Source: Campylobacterota bacterium (GTDB lineage Bacteria > Babelota > Babeliae > Babelales > RVW-14). Taken from it: 64,000 nucleotides of DNA. Numbering within the stretch: position 1 is the stretch's first letter; the number at the start of each line of letters is the position of its first letter. Below the pieces are notes generated by a model. It saw only the letters and a program-made list of their open reading frames with translations, had not been told where the DNA came from and searched no databases. This document shows, in pieces, positions 25,864 through 36,700 of the stretch. Location of the stretch: positions 124,001 to 188,000 of the forward strand of contig JACKCO010000003.1 in NCBI GenBank assembly GCA_020633995.1. Direction: 5' to 3'. Position numbers and translations under genes: made by a program.

Positions 25864-28239
25864 ATGAAACTATCACTTGCATGGATTTTTGACCACATTG
25901 ACGCATCATGGCAGGACATCAAAGTTGACCACCTCGTCAGCCTTTTCAACACTAAGGTTGCAGAGATCGAAGAGTTTTATCACGTCAATTTCGATCTTAG
26001 TTCATTTTTTATTGGTACCATCAAACAAAGGAATGGCTCAACGTGGGCGCTGGACATTGCCGAACTTGGCATCCAAGCACAACTGCCAGAGCGCGAAGCT
26101 CCAGTCCCTGTAAATGCGGATGAGGCTACCATCGGCTTCATAGTCAAAAAGACTGGTGATAGCTTTGCCTGGGCAACGCTTGCCGATTTCAAAGTAGATA
26201 AAGACGGCTTGCTACCAGCCCTTTATGTGCCAACTGATCAACAGGCTGGTGCCTGGCGTAACAAATTTGCATGTGAAGACATTATTATCGATATTGACAA
26301 CAAGTCAATTACTCACAGGCCTGATATGTGGGGACACCGTGGTTTTGCTCGTGAAATTGCCGCGCTGCTCAACCTCCCGTTTCTGCCTGGGTCAAATTTT
26401 TTACAACAGCATCCAGTAAAAACATTTGAAAAAAAATCTACCACAACTGAGCAGATGCCATTTACTATAGAAAATCAAGCACCTGAGTTGTGCTCACGCT
26501 TTGCAGGCCTTTATTTCAGCTCAGTACACAATAAACCGTCTGACATTTTTATGGCTAGCAGACTGATGGCCGTTGGTGCACGTCCTATAAATTTGCTTGT
26601 TGATTTAACCAACTACCTAACCCATGATTGGTCACAACCAGTGCATGCATATGACGCTGACAAAATTGGAAATAAATCCGTTGTCATCAGACGTGCTAAA
26701 AATGAAGAAGAGTTGCTGCTACTTGGTGATGAGAAACTGTCTCTAACCACAGAAGATCTTGTTATTGCAGATGCACAACATGCAATGTGTCTTGCCGGCG
26801 TAAAAGGCGGTTTTGACAGCAGCGTATCAGAACAAACAACAAAACTGTTTTTTGAAGCTGCAAACTTTGATGCTGAGTCAACACGCCGCAGTTCACAGCG
26901 CAACAAAGTAAGAACAGACTCGTCAGCACGCTTTGAAAAAACGCTTGACTCAATGCAAACAACGCAGGCGATTTCTCGTTTTCTTTCACTAGCAAAACAA
27001 TTTGGTATGGACGCTACACCAGCAGAACACATGGTTGTTGTTGGCGCAGAACCAAAACCTGTCAGTCTTGATGTCTCGCACGAGTTTTTAGAGCAACGCT
27101 CCGGCATTAGCCTCAGCTCAAAAGACGTTGTACAAGTTCTTGAAAAAATTGAATTCGGCGTACAGTCAAGGCAGGAAGATGGCAAAACAGTCTACCACAT
27201 TGATGTACCATCATTTCGTGCAAGCAAAGACGTTGATATTAAAGAAGATATCTTAGAAGAAGTTGTCAGGTTTTACGGCTTTGACAAAGTGCCGCTGGTA
27301 ATGCCACGTCTACTTCGTCGTCCTTTTAATCTTGCCCCGATTATGCGTCGCAGAAAGATAAAACAATTTTTAGCACAAGCAGCAGGCATGATTGAACAAC
27401 AAAATTATACATTCTTTGACGAACAATTTCTGAGCCAACTTGAGCTTACACTCCCACACAGCGTGGAAGTTGCAAATCCAATTTCTGATAATTACGTTCG
27501 CCTTGCAAGCAGCATCATACCAGCTCTGCTAAAAAATATTGCAGACAATCATGTCCATCATGACAAGCTTTCATTTTTTGAGTTAAGCAACGTCTGGCTT
27601 GGAGCACAAGATAACGCAATTGAGCAACAAACCCTTGCAGGCATATTTTTTGCAAAGCGTTCTGACGTTGATTTTTACGAATGCAAAACAACACTAAACC
27701 ATTTATTCACACATCTTGATTTTGCAACAGCTAACATACGCTGGAAAAAACCTACTGGCACGTTAGCCCCATGGTTTAGATCAAACCGCAGCGCTGATAT
27801 TTTTATTGGCGAGCAAAAACTTGGCACAGCAGGCAACATTGACCAACTACTTTTGAAAAAACTTGATATTGGCACGCAAGCGGATGCATTTGTTTTTGAA
27901 TTAAACGCAGAATTACTCATTAATACCAAGCCCACACAAAAGCGCTACCAACACCTGTCAAAGTTTCAAGATACCTACTTTGACATTTCACTGTTGGCGC
28001 CGCTTACACTCACACAAGTCGAACTTGACACAGCGCTCCAAAAAACCGATGCACTTATCACACGTGTTGAACTCATCGACTTTTTCGAAAAAGATGAATG
28101 GACCGACGTTCGTTCATTGACCTTTCGCGTATGGCTTGGTCATGATCAAAAAACATTACTCAAACAAGATATTGATACTGTCCATAAAAAAGCCATAGAA
28201 ACCGTGCAAGCGCTTGGTGCTCAAGCACGAACAGAATAA
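25864..28239 (+). CDS. pheT: Phenylalanine-tRNA ligase beta subunit
   Basis: 791 residues, normal for bacterial PheT, which forms an alpha2-beta2 enzyme with PheS and charges tRNA-Phe. The start [12 protein letters not shown] fits the family. The EMAP/tRNA-binding region (~40-150) is divergent and lacks the usual HPNADKL-type motif. The B3/4 editing domain follows ([40 protein letters not shown]). B5 and core domains are at ~400-680 ([20 protein letters not shown]). The C-terminal FDX-ACB domain is present ([20 protein letters not shown]). pheS is not nearby, whereas in many bacteria it directly precedes pheT. lspA follows after 15 bases. Confidence 0.96.
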   Translation: MKLSLAWIFDHIDASWQDIKVDHLVSLFNTKVAEIEEFYHVNFDLSSFFIGTIKQRNGSTWALDIAELGIQAQLPEREAPVPVNADEATIGFIVKKTGDSFAWATLADFKVDKDGLLPALYVPTDQQAGAWRNKFACEDIIIDIDNKSITHRPDMWGHRGFAREIAALLNLPFLPGSNFLQQHPVKTFEKKSTTTEQMPFTIENQAPELCSRFAGLYFSSVHNKPSDIFMASRLMAVGARPINLLVDLTNYLTHDWSQPVHAYDADKIGNKSVVIRRAKNEEELLLLGDEKLSLTTEDLVIADAQHAMCLAGVKGGFDSSVSEQTTKLFFEAANFDAESTRRSSQRNKVRTDSSARFEKTLDSMQTTQAISRFLSLAKQFGMDATPAEHMVVVGAEPKPVSLDVSHEFLEQRSGISLSSKDVVQVLEKIEFGVQSRQEDGKTVYHIDVPSFRASKDVDIKEDILEEVVRFYGFDKVPLVMPRLLRRPFNLAPIMRRRKIKQFLAQAAGMIEQQNYTFFDEQFLSQLELTLPHSVEVANPISDNYVRLASSIIPALLKNIADNHVHHDKLSFFELSNVWLGAQDNAIEQQTLAGIFFAKRSDVDFYECKTTLNHLFTHLDFATANIRWKKPTGTLAPWFRSNRSADIFIGEQKLGTAGNIDQLLLKKLDIGTQADAFVFELNAELLINTKPTQKRYQHLSKFQDTYFDISLLAPLTLTQVELDTALQKTDALITRVELIDFFEKDEWTDVRSLTFRVWLGHDQKTLLKQDIDTVHKKAIETVQALGAQARTE

Positions 28240-28254
28240 AAAGGAGCTGTTACT

Positions 28255-28746
28255 ATGAAGCGTCAACACGTCATCTGGTATGTCGGGTTATTTTCACTCG
28301 CCTTTGTGTGCGACCGTTTAACAAAGATGTGGGCATTGTACTCACTTGCTGACCAAGCAATTACCATAGGGCCATTTCTTACTTTTGAACTGGAATGGAA
28401 CAAGGGTGTTTCGTTTGGGCTTTTTTCTCAACTATCATCACATACCGCCTACTACGCACTTATGACGAGTATCGGTCTGTGTTGTCTGTTTTTTATGTAC
28501 CTTGCTTGTTCAAACTATAAAAAGCAAATTAATGTCCTCTCAGAAGTTTTAGTTCTTGCTGGAGCTTTGTCAAACGTTGTTGATCGGTTTACCTATGGTG
28601 CCGTGATCGACTTCATTCAAATTCATGCCGGGACATGGTATTGGCCAACATTTAACGTTGCAGATGCATGCATAGTCGTTGGCATTTTTGGTATATTGCT
28701 GCGCGAGCTTGTCCTTGCAGAGCCAGACGAATCACTCTTTGGTTAA
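28255..28746 (+). CDS. lspA: Lipoprotein signal peptidase (signal peptidase II)
   Basis: 163 residues with four membrane helices. It cuts the signal peptide from diacylglyceryl-modified prolipoproteins in the inner membrane. The two catalytic aspartates are visible in SNVVDRFTYGAVIDFI and in FNVADACIVVG. The conserved WNKGVSFGLF segment is also present. AAAGGAG lies eight bases before the ATG. It ends five bases before comF, so pheT, lspA and comF form one unit. Confidence 0.96.
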   Translation: MKRQHVIWYVGLFSLAFVCDRLTKMWALYSLADQAITIGPFLTFELEWNKGVSFGLFSQLSSHTAYYALMTSIGLCCLFFMYLACSNYKKQINVLSEVLVLAGALSNVVDRFTYGAVIDFIQIHAGTWYWPTFNVADACIVVGIFGILLRELVLAEPDESLFG

Positions 28747-28751
28747 ACTGC

Positions 28752-29411
28752 ATGTCTTTAATTGCGTCGGCTCTTCAATTTTTGTATCCGCCATATTGCA
28801 GGTCATGCCAAAAACTAGTTCCCGCTCATGATGTATTGTGCTCTACATGCATCAACACACTCAAGCCGGTCGTATCTCTACACCTGCCAATCGCAAAAAC
28901 ACAAACACTCCGAATTTTTTCGGTAGGAGCTTACAGCGGTGCACTTCATGATCTTGTTGTTAAAAAATTTAGTCAGGACACACTTGCCAGCAAACAACTC
29001 GGTCAATTAATTGTAAGATTCACGCCAGTCAGCACGATGCTGTATGACTACGCTGTTCCAATTCCGCTCCACTGGACACGCTACGCACAACGCGGTTTTA
29101 ACCAGGCATGTGAAATCGGCGCCGTCGTTGCCCACAACCTAGATATTCCTTTACTACCACTACTGCGCAGAAAAAAGCGTACCCTGTTTCAATCACAGCT
29201 TGGCCAAAAACAACGCCAACAAAATGTTGCTGATGCCTTTGCTCCTGCATGGTGGTACAGCAAGAATATTGAAAAATATGTAAGGGGAAAAAACATTCTG
29301 CTCGTTGACGACTTGTGCACAACTGGTTCAACACTGGTCAGTGCTGCAAAAGTACTGTACAAAGCACAACCCGCTTCAATTACCGCCGTCGTTGCCGCTC
29401 GTGCTATCTAA
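28752..29411 (+). CDS. comF: ComF-family phosphoribosyltransferase-like protein
   Basis: 219 residues from the ATG at 28752; the frame is open upstream into lspA but that start has no support. An N-terminal zinc-finger-like CxxC pair is visible (YCRSCQKLVPAHDVLCSTC). The phosphoribosyltransferase domain includes VPIPLHWTRYAQRGFNQA and the PRPP-binding loop LLVDDLCTTGSTLVSAAKVL. ComF proteins are associated with DNA uptake and with restart after uptake, and type IV pilus parts and comM occur elsewhere in this window, so natural competence is possible. The last 36 bases overlap the 3' end of the convergent lptC-like gene. Confidence 0.9.
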   Translation: MSLIASALQFLYPPYCRSCQKLVPAHDVLCSTCINTLKPVVSLHLPIAKTQTLRIFSVGAYSGALHDLVVKKFSQDTLASKQLGQLIVRFTPVSTMLYDYAVPIPLHWTRYAQRGFNQACEIGAVVAHNLDIPLLPLLRRKKRTLFQSQLGQKQRQQNVADAFAPAWWYSKNIEKYVRGKNILLVDDLCTTGSTLVSAAKVLYKAQPASITAVVAARAI

Positions 29412-29933
29412 TCGTTCAATATCTGAGATAACTAATTCACTTTGCACATCTTGCAGCTCTATCGTATCATGACTCAAATCGAAAATAACACGACTCGCTT
29501 GTACTTGTGAGTTAAGCAATGTGCCTGAAAGATTACCTGTCAGAACACCCTCTTTTTTAATTCGGTCAATGCGGCATAAATCAGCCCGCAACGTACCAAC
29601 CTCAACATCATCCTTAAAAACCGTTACTTGGACATTATTGCAAACAACAACATCATTATCTTTATCAGCACCGCCACCCGTAAACCCAGCTTGTTGAGCA
29701 CGCACCAAATAGTGATACTGACTTTTCTCGCTGCCCTCCTGTAAGGTTACATTTTTCATGACAAGCACTTGCTTGTTGTCTGAGGCATCATTATTTTGCT
29801 GCTCATCGTCCGGCTGGTCCAACACAGTTTTGCTTTGTGAACTTTTATTGTTTGAAAAAAAATAATAACTTATGCCTCCACCAACCATAAGCAGGCACGT
29901 AAGCGCTATACATATTTTCTTCATAAAAACCAT
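29376..29933 (-). CDS. LptC-like LPS export protein (bitopic, periplasmic)
   Basis: 185 residues from the ATG at 29933; an ATG at 29924 is also possible. One N-terminal membrane helix (~5-25) is followed by an acidic, low-complexity linker and a beta-rich region with the LptC/OstA-like pattern (GTLRADLCRIDRIKKEGVLT, GNLSGTLLNSQVQASRVIFD). LptC bridges the LptBFG exporter and periplasmic LptA. Position directly after a kdsC-like gene is the usual genomic context for lptC, which strengthens the call. Sequence similarity alone is weak. Its 3' end overlaps comF by 36 bases. Confidence 0.65.
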   Translation of the reverse strand: MVFMKKICIALTCLLMVGGGISYYFFSNNKSSQSKTVLDQPDDEQQNNDASDNKQVLVMKNVTLQEGSEKSQYHYLVRAQQAGFTGGGADKDNDVVVCNNVQVTVFKDDVEVGTLRADLCRIDRIKKEGVLTGNLSGTLLNSQVQASRVIFDLSHDTIELQDVQSELVISDIERLDSTSGNDGGN

Positions 29934-29938
29934 CTGTC

Positions 29939-30658
29939 CTATTTTTGCAACGTCTGCTCTATCAGGCTTTGACATGGGTGAACACCCTTAACGTAAAGTA
30001 GTAGATCTGCAAGAAGACGAAATGCATGTTGCTCTCCACCATTACGAGGAACAAGCACATCAGCAAATGCCTGAAAATAAAAGGGAGCATTAGCGGGCAT
30101 GGCAAGCAAGCCAACCACATTAGCTTCTTTTAATTGCATATCAAGATGGTCATCGCCCCACATAAGGGTTTGTTCTTTTTTTATGCCAAGCTCATTGAGC
30201 AGCTCTTTTGTTCCAGCAACCTTATCGGTTACCCCTGTCAACACTAACGACTCATCAATCCCTAATTTTTTTGCTCGAATTAATGCTGAATTATGAGACT
30301 TACCACTCATAATCGTAAGTTTTATATCGGCTTTATGCAAGAATTGGAAAATGTATCCATCTTGAATAGAAAAGAAACGGCCATCCTCACCTTGGCTTGA
30401 GAGATAGATTTGCCCATCAGTAAGCGCACCATCAACATCTAAAATTATGAGTTTAATATTTTTTAGCTGCTCTACCAGCATAGCGTCCTGAACTCGCTGA
30501 CCAAACCAGTCCATGTCTTTTGCAGCTTCTGCTGTCATATTTTTATTCTTTTTATTATCAATCATACTCTGCTCTTCTTTAAAATCAGCATACACACAAC
30601 CGAGAAAGGCCAATAATATCACACAAACAAATAAAGACCGAAAAAAACATCTTAGCAT
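29939..30658 (-). CDS. KdsC-like HAD phosphatase with an N-terminal export signal
   Basis: 239 residues. From residue ~70 it is a KdsC-type HAD enzyme, which removes phosphate from KDO-8-phosphate: IKLIILDVDGALTDG (nucleophile Asp), LTIMSGKSHNS, GVTDKVAGTKELLNELGI and MWGDDHLDM. The usual KdsC is about 170-190 residues and cytoplasmic. Here about 65 extra N-terminal residues begin with RCFFRSLFVCVILLAFLGCV, a signal peptide or membrane anchor. The ATG at 30658 has AGGAG eight bases upstream, so this start looks real. Inner ATGs at ~30565 and ~30535 would give a normal KdsC and have poorer ribosome sites. The lptC-like gene follows after five bases; kdsA is 31 kb away. Confidence 0.85.
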   Translation of the reverse strand: MLRCFFRSLFVCVILLAFLGCVYADFKEEQSMIDNKKNKNMTAEAAKDMDWFGQRVQDAMLVEQLKNIKLIILDVDGALTDGQIYLSSQGEDGRFFSIQDGYIFQFLHKADIKLTIMSGKSHNSALIRAKKLGIDESLVLTGVTDKVAGTKELLNELGIKKEQTLMWGDDHLDMQLKEANVVGLLAMPANAPFYFQAFADVLVPRNGGEQHAFRLLADLLLYVKGVHPCQSLIEQTLQK

Positions 30659-30722
30659 CTGGAAAACTCCTAAAGATATATCCAGCTTGAAATATAATGT
30701 TATTTTTTAAAATGATTTAATA

Positions 30723-30746
30723 AAACAAAGCCTCTATGCTTTGTTT
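30723..30746. promoter_or_regulatory. Dyad in the divergent kdsC-like / hydrolase spacer
   Basis: Perfect 9-bp arms AAACAAAGC and GCTTTGTTT around CTCTAT, in the 157-base spacer between divergent genes. A -10-like TATAGT lies at 30771-30776 for the rightward gene. The dyad could be an operator or a small hairpin in a leader. Confidence 0.5.
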
Positions 30747-30815
30747 CTGGCAATATAACGTGATAGAATTTATAGTCTAGGAACTTTCTATTTACACCCA
30801 AATCTTCACATTATT

Positions 30816-32159
30816 ATGAAAAAAATCGTAACCTATTTCTTACAAGCTATCTTGTTCTTCACGTGCTTTAGCTGCCCGCTGTTTAATGCTCCACAAGGAT
30901 GTGTAAGTATGAAAACAAATGCACCAACCGTGTGGCTCAATGTTTTTGTTCACGGCACCATTTTGACAGGCCTCGAGCTATTCAACAAAGAACAAATTGA
31001 AAAAGATGAGTGCATTCAGGATACGCTCTACCAAAAAGTAACAGCAGCTCGACGCTCTGACAGCCTCTTTTTTGGTAGTCAAACGGCGCTCAAAAAAGGC
31101 CTTGTCAAAATAACACCTACCTTTGACATGACACACTCGCACAATAAAAAATATGCCGCATACCCAATCACTAAAATGTATTCTGAGATGCTTAGGATTT
31201 CTGGTAACAACGACAAACAAATCTTTTATACCTTTGGCTGGGATGGTCTGCTGAGCCAGCAAAATAGACGGTATGAGGCCATAAAATTATACAACGCCCT
31301 AAGCAAAGAGGTAAGCTCATACAAAAACGCCGCAATCAGAATAAGACTTCTTACCCATAGCCATGGTGGAAATGTTGGCTTAAACCTTGCCGCAATCAAA
31401 CGTACCCTTGAGGGTAGGCTTGATGAAAAAACACACGCTATGCACAAAGATATATCGCAACTTCCACGCTGCGAATACGAGCACGAACTCTATGCCTACA
31501 GGCCAACCAACAAAAATTTGTTCATTGATGAATTAATCATGCTTGGCACACCGATACAAGAGGAGACTGAGTGCTTTGCCTATGATAGCATCTTTGGTCA
31601 TATCTATCACTTCTACTCACGTACAGATATCATACAACGTCTTGATAAACTTTCATCATCACAAAGCAAACAACGCTTTGAAGCAGAACATGAAAATATC
31701 ACGCAAGTGAAAATGATGTTTCATGCAAGAGGACGCGAAGAAGATAGCGAAGAAGACCATGGCTTGCTTAACCTTGCACAAAAAATTCTTAATAACTTTA
31801 ATCCATTTAAAAAGCCACCAGCACCTTCGCACGCACAAATGTGGTTCATGCTTTTGCCAGATGAAGAAGATGAATGGAATTTACAAGGTCTCTTTGAGGC
31901 TTTACCAATTGTGGTCTTCACACCTCTATTCATCAAACAATTAAAACAATTTCCCGACGCTCGTGATGTTGACATTGATTTTCGCATTAAGCAAAGCCAC
32001 CTTCTCTTCAACATCTTTGAGCACAACAAGCAAGAGCACATCTGCTTTGGTAGAGCGCTTTACTTTGACGAAGAATTTTCCTACTTACCAGACAAGTTGC
32101 GGGACTGGAAAACAGGCTTTCCATTTCCGCAACTTGCAGAACTAGCCAAGCGTATTTAA
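30816..32159 (+). CDS. Secreted alpha/beta-hydrolase (lipase/esterase-like)
   Basis: 447 residues with an N-terminal hydrophobic signal (~3-22), ending near a Cys in FFTCFSCPLFNA. The core shows an oxyanion-type motif in WLNVFVHGTILTG (~residue 48) and a nucleophile elbow LTHSHGGNVGLNLA (Ser in H-S-H-G-G, ~residue 182), followed by IMLGTPIQEET, which is typical after the elbow in lipases. A downstream YSRTDIIQ could hold the acid. The catalytic His is not certain by eye. Substrate unknown; phospholipid or a host ester is plausible. The TAA overlaps the stop of the convergent HAD gene by four bases. Confidence 0.72.
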   Translation: MKKIVTYFLQAILFFTCFSCPLFNAPQGCVSMKTNAPTVWLNVFVHGTILTGLELFNKEQIEKDECIQDTLYQKVTAARRSDSLFFGSQTALKKGLVKITPTFDMTHSHNKKYAAYPITKMYSEMLRISGNNDKQIFYTFGWDGLLSQQNRRYEAIKLYNALSKEVSSYKNAAIRIRLLTHSHGGNVGLNLAAIKRTLEGRLDEKTHAMHKDISQLPRCEYEHELYAYRPTNKNLFIDELIMLGTPIQEETECFAYDSIFGHIYHFYSRTDIIQRLDKLSSSQSKQRFEAEHENITQVKMMFHARGREEDSEEDHGLLNLAQKILNNFNPFKKPPAPSHAQMWFMLLPDEEDEWNLQGLFEALPIVVFTPLFIKQLKQFPDARDVDIDFRIKQSHLLFNIFEHNKQEHICFGRALYFDEEFSYLPDKLRDWKTGFPFPQLAELAKRI

Positions 32160-32848
32160 TCTTTGCCTGAAACAATTTTACGTAAAGCATCAAGCGCTTG
32201 ATCGTAATCATCAATGGCATGATGTACGTGTTCGCGATGTCGCTCATTGTAAGCACTCTTGATGGCAATACATTTGATGCCCGCTTCTTTTGCTGCAGTA
32301 AATCCAGCAAGCGAGTCTTCAAAGACTACACAATCTTCTGGCAACGCACCAAGACGATCAGCAGCGTGCAAAAAAAGTGCAGGATCTGGCTTAGGTCTGA
32401 AGCCAACATCTGCCACTGAATAAATATTTTTGCCAAAAAATTTATCTAGACGAAGCTTATCAACTAATCGTTTAAGATTTTCTGGCGGGGAATTTGTTGC
32501 AATCGCACTTGGCATTTGATGAGTCTGCAATGTTTTATGAAACGCCTTAAACCCATTAACAAATTCTATATACTGATCAAAGCGTTCATTAACCAAGTTT
32601 ACTTTTTTCTGCGCAAGCTCTTGTCCTGATACTGGTAAATTAAATTTTGCTTTAATTCGCTCTACTGCTGTCTGGAGAGAAATACCCGACATTTCGCGCA
32701 AAAAAACTGCGTCATCGGGATCGTTAAAATGAATATCATATTCTGCTAAAACATCAGTCACGGCATTTTGCCAGATATCCTCCGTTTTAATGATGGTACC
32801 ATCCATGTCGAAAATAATGGCTTTGACTCTTTTTTTGATGTAGATCAT
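32156..32848 (-). CDS. HAD-superfamily phosphatase (PGM/PGP-like)
   Basis: 230 residues, class I HAD with cap. Motif I is AIIFDMDGTIIKTEDIW (nucleophile Asp and acid Asp both present), motif II IATNSPPENL, motif III Lys in GFRPKPDPALF, motif IV VVFEDSLAGFTAAKEAGI. These are typical of beta-phosphoglucomutase or phosphoglycolate/sugar-phosphate phosphatases. AAGGGGG precedes the ATG at 32848. Exact substrate cannot be read from sequence. Confidence 0.9.
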   Translation of the reverse strand: MIYIKKRVKAIIFDMDGTIIKTEDIWQNAVTDVLAEYDIHFNDPDDAVFLREMSGISLQTAVERIKAKFNLPVSGQELAQKKVNLVNERFDQYIEFVNGFKAFHKTLQTHQMPSAIATNSPPENLKRLVDKLRLDKFFGKNIYSVADVGFRPKPDPALFLHAADRLGALPEDCVVFEDSLAGFTAAKEAGIKCIAIKSAYNERHREHVHHAIDDYDQALDALRKIVSGKD

Positions 32849-33097
32849 TGTACCCCCTTGGTTGATGTATAAAAAATTTCATTGCTTTGCAAAGCAGCCT
32901 GCAGAAAAAATAAAAACTTAGACGCCCCACCCACAGTCATGAGTTTAGCCTTTTGAAAAGAGGAATTCATAGACTTTGAGTATATCATAGCAATTTATGT
33001 AATTAAACTGGATACTTTTACTATACAAGCACAACGTAAGCATGCTACGGTTAGAGCACACAAAAAATATAGTCTATAACCCCTCCTCTCAATTAAA

Positions 33098-33739
33098 ATG
33101 AACCAAGAATACGGCTTTACCCTTAAGCAAAATTTTTCTAATAGAAAAAAATACAATATACTTACGCTCAGTAAAGGGAAAATTCATCTCTACTACAACA
33201 ACAACTATCGCCCGCAAGAAATTCGGCCAAACACACTCGTATCTTTCCATTTTCAAAAAAATGCGCTGCTACCTTATGCTACAGACAATTTCGAAATTAT
33301 AGCAACTCCCATAACAGCTACCACTCATGATCTTTATTGGATTCATCATCTTGCAGAGCTCTGTTATTATTTTCTGCCACTTGAATACCCAAATCATGAA
33401 GTATTCAAGCTTGTGTTCAACAGCTACACACTACTTGGTTACAGACACAAAATCCCCCAATTTGAAAGACTAAAAAAAATAACAGCTCTAACCTTTTTAG
33501 TGCTGATTGACCATATTCCCCTTAACAAGCTCGATAAACCAAGTTGCAGACTTAGTTTCTTGATTACTGGGGAATTATTTATTAATGTCATTAAAGAAGA
33601 CACTTTAAAAACGCTGTGCAATGCACTCGATGCACTTGATGAAAACCAAATGACCCATTACCAGGCAGTTATCATTGAGTGTCTGAAGGAACATCCACGT
33701 TTTGACGCATTCAACACAGTACGTTTTATGTACGATTGA
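33098..33739 (+). CDS. RecO-like DNA repair protein (tentative)
   Basis: 213 residues. RecO helps RecR and RecA load on gapped DNA; family members have an N-terminal OB fold and a helical C-terminal domain of about 220-250 residues in all. Here residues ~20-70 have the OB-like pattern (ILTLSKGKIHLYYNNNYRP, LVSFHFQKNALLPY), and residues ~85-115 read LYWIHHLAELCYYFLPLEYP, close to the ylaELlxxllxexxPh stretch of RecO. The zinc-binding cysteines of some RecO proteins are absent, as they are in many. No strong ribosome site is seen before the ATG. The assignment is from pattern only. Confidence 0.45.
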   Translation: MNQEYGFTLKQNFSNRKKYNILTLSKGKIHLYYNNNYRPQEIRPNTLVSFHFQKNALLPYATDNFEIIATPITATTHDLYWIHHLAELCYYFLPLEYPNHEVFKLVFNSYTLLGYRHKIPQFERLKKITALTFLVLIDHIPLNKLDKPSCRLSFLITGELFINVIKEDTLKTLCNALDALDENQMTHYQAVIIECLKEHPRFDAFNTVRFMYD

Positions 33740-33763
33740 CTTTAAGAAATATAAGGAGTGCTC

Positions 33764-36700
33764 ATGCGTTTAAAAAAACAAGGCCCGTTAATATTCGCCT
33801 TTTGCTTATTTCCCATTGTTACATCTCTTGCTATGTTTCCCCACGAACAAACCAGCAACAAAAAAATTGCTATTACCATTCTTGGTGGCGACGTTGAAGT
33901 AAAAAAAACACAACTTAAAGACCTAGAAGAAAATCTTTCATCACTAAAAAAAAGGTCTGAAGAATCACACAAAACAAACACGACCAGGCTCAACTACCTC
34001 AATACCGAACTTGAAACTGTCAAAGGTAAGTTAAAAACAGCCCGGTCAAAAGAGCTTGAGTTTCTCAACAAAAAACTAAGCACACTCAATGATCGCAAGC
34101 AAACAATATCTGACGCCCAGGAACTCTGGAAAGAGATCATAGAAAAAACCGAAAATCACACCAAGCTTTTAAAAGAATTTATTGAGTTTCTTCCAGCGCC
34201 CAAACCACGGCTTCAACCTGCATACTCTTGGAAAGAATTTCGCGAACAACAGGCCCGCAATGCTGAACTTGCCGCAAAAATAGAAGTCGCAAAAAACAAA
34301 AAGGACCTTCTCAGAAAAAAGAAAATAGCTGAAGGCGAATCGCTACTCTCGTGGCAAAAACAGCTAGAGGGTAAACAGAAAGAACAAGAAAAATTAATAA
34401 CCCAAGCAGATAAAGAAGAAACCATTAGACGCGCTGATGGGGCAACCCTAATCAAGCTGGAAGGCGAGGTCTTAAGCCAGGAAATAAACTACATTACCGA
34501 ACATATTGAACTTACAAAACTAAGAGCCGAAAAACTTGAAATTGAGACCTCTCTACAAGAAACGCACGTTGAGCTTGAGCAGCACAAGCTTGCAGATCAA
34601 AAGCAACTTCTTACTCAAATTGAAAGCCGGTTGGTTTTTAACTTCAATGATGTACAAATAGCAAAAGCCGATTGGAGCGCACAAACGCAAAAATCGCTCG
34701 CACAAAAAGAAAGCATCAACAAACAGCGTGCTATCAAAAAATCCAACAAGGACAAGCTTTCTTCTGAAATAGACTATCTCAAAGAAAAACTTGCCGAAAT
34801 GAAATCTGGCGGAAGAAAAGATAACGTCGAATATGAAGTACACAAGTCACTTCTGCGTAAAGTCCAGGCACAGTACGATCTTACTAGCCAAGAACTACAC
34901 GTCCTTGACACAAAAAAGGACCTTGTTGATGCCGAGGCAACACTTAAAGAAATCGACTACAACATGGTCGACTTGCGCTACAAACTTAAAACAGACACTG
35001 AAAATCTTGATGAACTGCTCACAACCTATAAACATAAGTATGATTTTGCAAGCAACACACTCAAAACACTCAAAGACAAAAAAGATTCTATCTCATCTCT
35101 TGCCATAGAGACTAATCGTAATCTTGAACGCCTCAGACAACGTGAGGAAAAATTAAAAAACAGAATTGCTATGTTTCAAGGTAAAGAACTTATCTTACAA
35201 CAGGTACTCAAAAACCTTAATGAGGCAAAAAAATACCTGGTAGCAAACATCTCACTCACACAAGATTATTCAACCGACAATGCTGACTTGATAGGATTAC
35301 AGGAAAAAATTGTTAAGCAATACAACTTAATCGTGTCTGATCTTGTATCTCGCAAAAAAACAGAAAGCATTTGGCGTCGATCAAACAAGGCTATGTCTCT
35401 TGACGCACTCATCAAGTCAGCCCTAGAGGCTGAAATATTTGCCAAAAAGATTTTCTGGCAAACACCTACATCTCTTTCTCCTGTCAGTATCATGCGCTCA
35501 CTGCAAGAACTGACCCTCTTTGATTATCTGAAAATGCTCCTGTTGTTAATTTTCTTTCTCATGTTGTTTATCGGAGCACGCATTCTGCTGCGCTATATGC
35601 AAGAGCGTTCCTCTGAAATACTTGTCCGTTATCATAACAAAACACGTTTTCTCTACCTGACCATTTTATTTGCCGTCGTTGACTTTGCACTTGAAAATTA
35701 CACACTGCTCTTTTCATGGCTTTTCGCCTTTGCCCATATAGCTTGGGATGGCAAACTGCTATACGCAATCTTTGCACTTCAGCTTGATCCATACTATGTC
35801 GCACTGTTTTACTTGGCCTCAATTCCGATTTTAGTCTATCTCTCATTTCGCTTTTTGGGCGCACTTAAAGCACTTAACAACAAACTCAGTGACTATTTCT
35901 TTGCCGAGCACATCCAGAACAAGGTTATGTTCTTTATCACCACTTTGTGTTATGCATCAGCAATTTTGTTACCGCTGCGCGCTGCCTTTTTACGTTATAT
36001 ACCAAACCCTCAGTCAGAATTTGCAACGGTACTACTTGCTGCATATTCCCTGGTTATGGTGCTCATTTTACCACTCTGTTTTACCAAAGACGAAGTATTA
36101 CGACTGATTCCCTCAAACAATGGCTTTCTCATCTGGCTAAAACGCAAGATTGAAACACACTATTATCCAGTCTTTTTCTTTGTTCTAACACTTCTTGTGC
36201 TCATTAACCCATATGTTGGGTACATCAATCTTGCTTGGTTTTTGGCTTTTGCTGTGCCAACCTCAGTACTCTTGATTTACGCCATGTTCTTGCTGCACGC
36301 TTCACTGCGTAAATACTCACTCGTTATGTTTATGAGTGAAGAAGATGAAGAATTCATCGACAAGTTTGAGCATGCCAAAGCCTATTATGGCTTCTTCATT
36401 ATTTTTTCATTTCTGCTGCTTGCATTTGCAACATTTGTCTTGCTCTCTCGCGTCTGGGGCTTTAACTATACCGCTATGGATTTATGGAAAAGTATTTCAG
36501 AAGAATGGGTTATACGCGTCGGCGTTAACAAAGTTGGCATCGTAGAGTTTGTTTTGTTAGTGCTCTTTTCAGCTTCTGGTTTTGTTTTATCATCGCTTAT
36601 GCATCGGTTTGTACTCAACAAGCTCTTCACTATTTTGCACTCAGAACCCGGCATGCAAAACACCATCTCACGTATTTCGCACTATGCCATTGTTTTCATT

